Shown here in pieces: positions 62,940-64,000 of a DNA stretch of 64,000 nucleotides (position 1 is its first letter; each line of letters begins with the position of its first letter). The position numbers and the translations under genes were made by a program. Source of the stretch: Cynocephalus volans (taxonomy: Eukaryota; Chordata; Mammalia; Dermoptera; Cynocephalidae). The DNA lies in NCBI RefSeq assembly GCF_027409185.1, contig NC_084465.1, positions 34,761,864 to 34,825,863 on the forward strand, read 5' to 3'. A model generated the notes under the pieces. The model did no database searches, was not told the DNA's origin, and worked only from the letters and a program-made list of their open reading frames with translations.

Positions 62940-63400
62940 GCATCATTTGTAGAAGTGTTTTATTTGTATCCTGCAACATTATTGAAATTGTTAATCAGCT
63001 CTAAGAGTTTTTTGGTAGTATCTTTAGGTTTTTCTATATATAGGATCATGTCATCTTCAAACAGGGGCAGTTTGACTTCTCTTTTCCAGTATAGATGCCT
63101 TTTATTTCTTTCTCTTGCCTGATTGCTCTTGCTATCACTTCTAACACTGTGTTAAATGGGAGTGGTGATAGTGGGCATCATTGTCTTGTTCCTGTTCCAT
63201 TCTGGTTCTAGGCTTTTCTTTGTTGGGAGACTGCTGATTACTGCTTCAATTTCATTGCTTATTGGTCTGTTCAGGTTTTCTATTTCTTCTTGGTTCAGTC
63301 TTGAATTAAATTTTAGATTTAATTTATTCTGAGAAAGGTTTATCATGTTGATGGAACTGGTATTTTCAACCTCAAGGTCAAATAAATCAGTGTTTCTGAG
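62940..63400 (-). mobile_element. L1 ORF2 fragment with internal deletion
   Basis: Left part is antisense of the ORF2 FADD region ('taggatcatgtcatcttcaa', 'tgttaaatgggagtggtgat'). Right part is antisense of the LNQEEIENLNRPISNEIEA segment, normally some 200 codons upstream. The two meet near 63210, so the intervening reverse-transcriptase core is missing. Confidence 0.85.
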
Positions 63401-63594
63401 TGTTAGTGGAATAAAGATAGAAAAATTGTTTTATATGATAGAACTTGCATCAAATGAAACCATTGGAAATCTGAAAGATACTATCATTTTGAAGTTTTCC
63501 CAGAATTAAAAGAGTGACCAATTCGCATGGAACTTATCCCCTTCCTCTCATGACTGGTATTTTCAGTTTTGAGTTTGGAATGAGAAATTACTTT

Positions 63595-64000
63595 TTATTT
63601 TTTTTTAAATTTTATTTTGTCGATATACATTGTGGCTGATTATTGCTCCACATCACCAAAACGTCCCTCCCTTCTCCCTCCCCTCCTCCCCCCCAACAAT
63701 GTCCTTTCTGTTTGCTTGTCGTATCAACTTCAAGTAATTGTGGTTGTTATATCTTCTCCGCCCCCCAGTTTTTTTTGTGTGTGTGTGTGTGTGTGTGTCT
63801 GTGTGTGTGTGTGTGTGTGAATTTATATATTAATTTTTAGCTCCCACCAATAAGTGAGAACATGTGGTATTTCTCTTTCTGTGCCTGACTTGTTTCCCTT
63901 AATATAATTCTCTCGAGGTCCATCCATGTTGTTGCAAATGGCAGTATTTCATTCGTTTTTATAGCTGACTAGTATTCCACTGTGTAGATGTACCACATTT
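63595..64000 (-). mobile_element. L1 3' end, same subfamily as the L1 at the window start
   Basis: T-rich start, then antisense 3' UTR ('tcgatatacattgtggctga', pyrimidine tract 63664-63697, 'gtatcaacttcaagtaattg'). A (TG)n expansion (63776-63818) lies where the first copy has a CA-rich stretch. ORF2 end text follows from about 63838 and continues past the window. Confidence 0.93.

Overview
This is mammalian nuclear DNA. It holds one protein-coding gene with typical GT-AG introns, a CpG-island promoter, and a dense background of L1, L2, MIR, LTR and DNA-transposon remnants. The gene is TSPAN12 (tetraspanin-12) on the + strand. Exons 2, 3 and 4 translate, when joined, to residues 1-95 of the protein. 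I saw no Alu, B1/B2, carnivore or ruminant SINE. The one lineage-specific SINE seen (33117-33223) has a tRNA-Ile-like head, as in the CYN SINEs described from colugos. The best guess for the source is therefore Galeopterus (Dermoptera). That is inference from one SINE copy plus the absence of other SINE families.

Layout. 1-25.8 kb is upstream intergenic DNA. It starts with the 3' end of a fairly young but broken L1, followed by an ERVL-like LTR remnant, MIR and L2 fossils, microsatellites, two Tigger-type DNA transposons (14.75 and 22.78 kb), mariner-like MITEs (15.2 kb) and an old L1 block (15.5-17.1 kb). 25.86-27.31 kb is the CpG-island promoter with the untranslated first exon, intron 1 and exon 2, which carries the start codon at 27232. 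Intron 2 runs to 40142 (about 12.8 kb). Exon 3 is 40143-40225, intron 3 is about 1.1 kb, and exon 4 is 41336-41471. The rest of the window (41472-64000) is intron 4. I did not find exon 5, so the remaining roughly 210 residues lie beyond the right edge.

The introns are mostly fossil repeats. Within intron 4, most recognisable L1 pieces lie antisense to TSPAN12 (45.1-46.4, 47.7-49.2, 52.26-52.39, 62.9-63.4, 63.6-64.0 kb). The clearest structural points are a MaLR-type LTR nested in opposite orientation inside a related LTR (50.97-51.82 kb), an L1 composite bounded by a perfect 15-bp target-site duplication (57.49-57.95 kb), and a small unclassified retroposed unit (49.37-49.48 kb). There is also a short CpG-bearing segment with a 33-bp repeat resembling retroviral primer-binding sites (55.7-55.87 kb). 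The TSPAN12 leader carries several upstream ORFs, one of which overlaps the main start codon in another frame.

Nothing here looks like a new multi-gene system. All other long ORFs in the window are repeat remnants or by-products of base composition.
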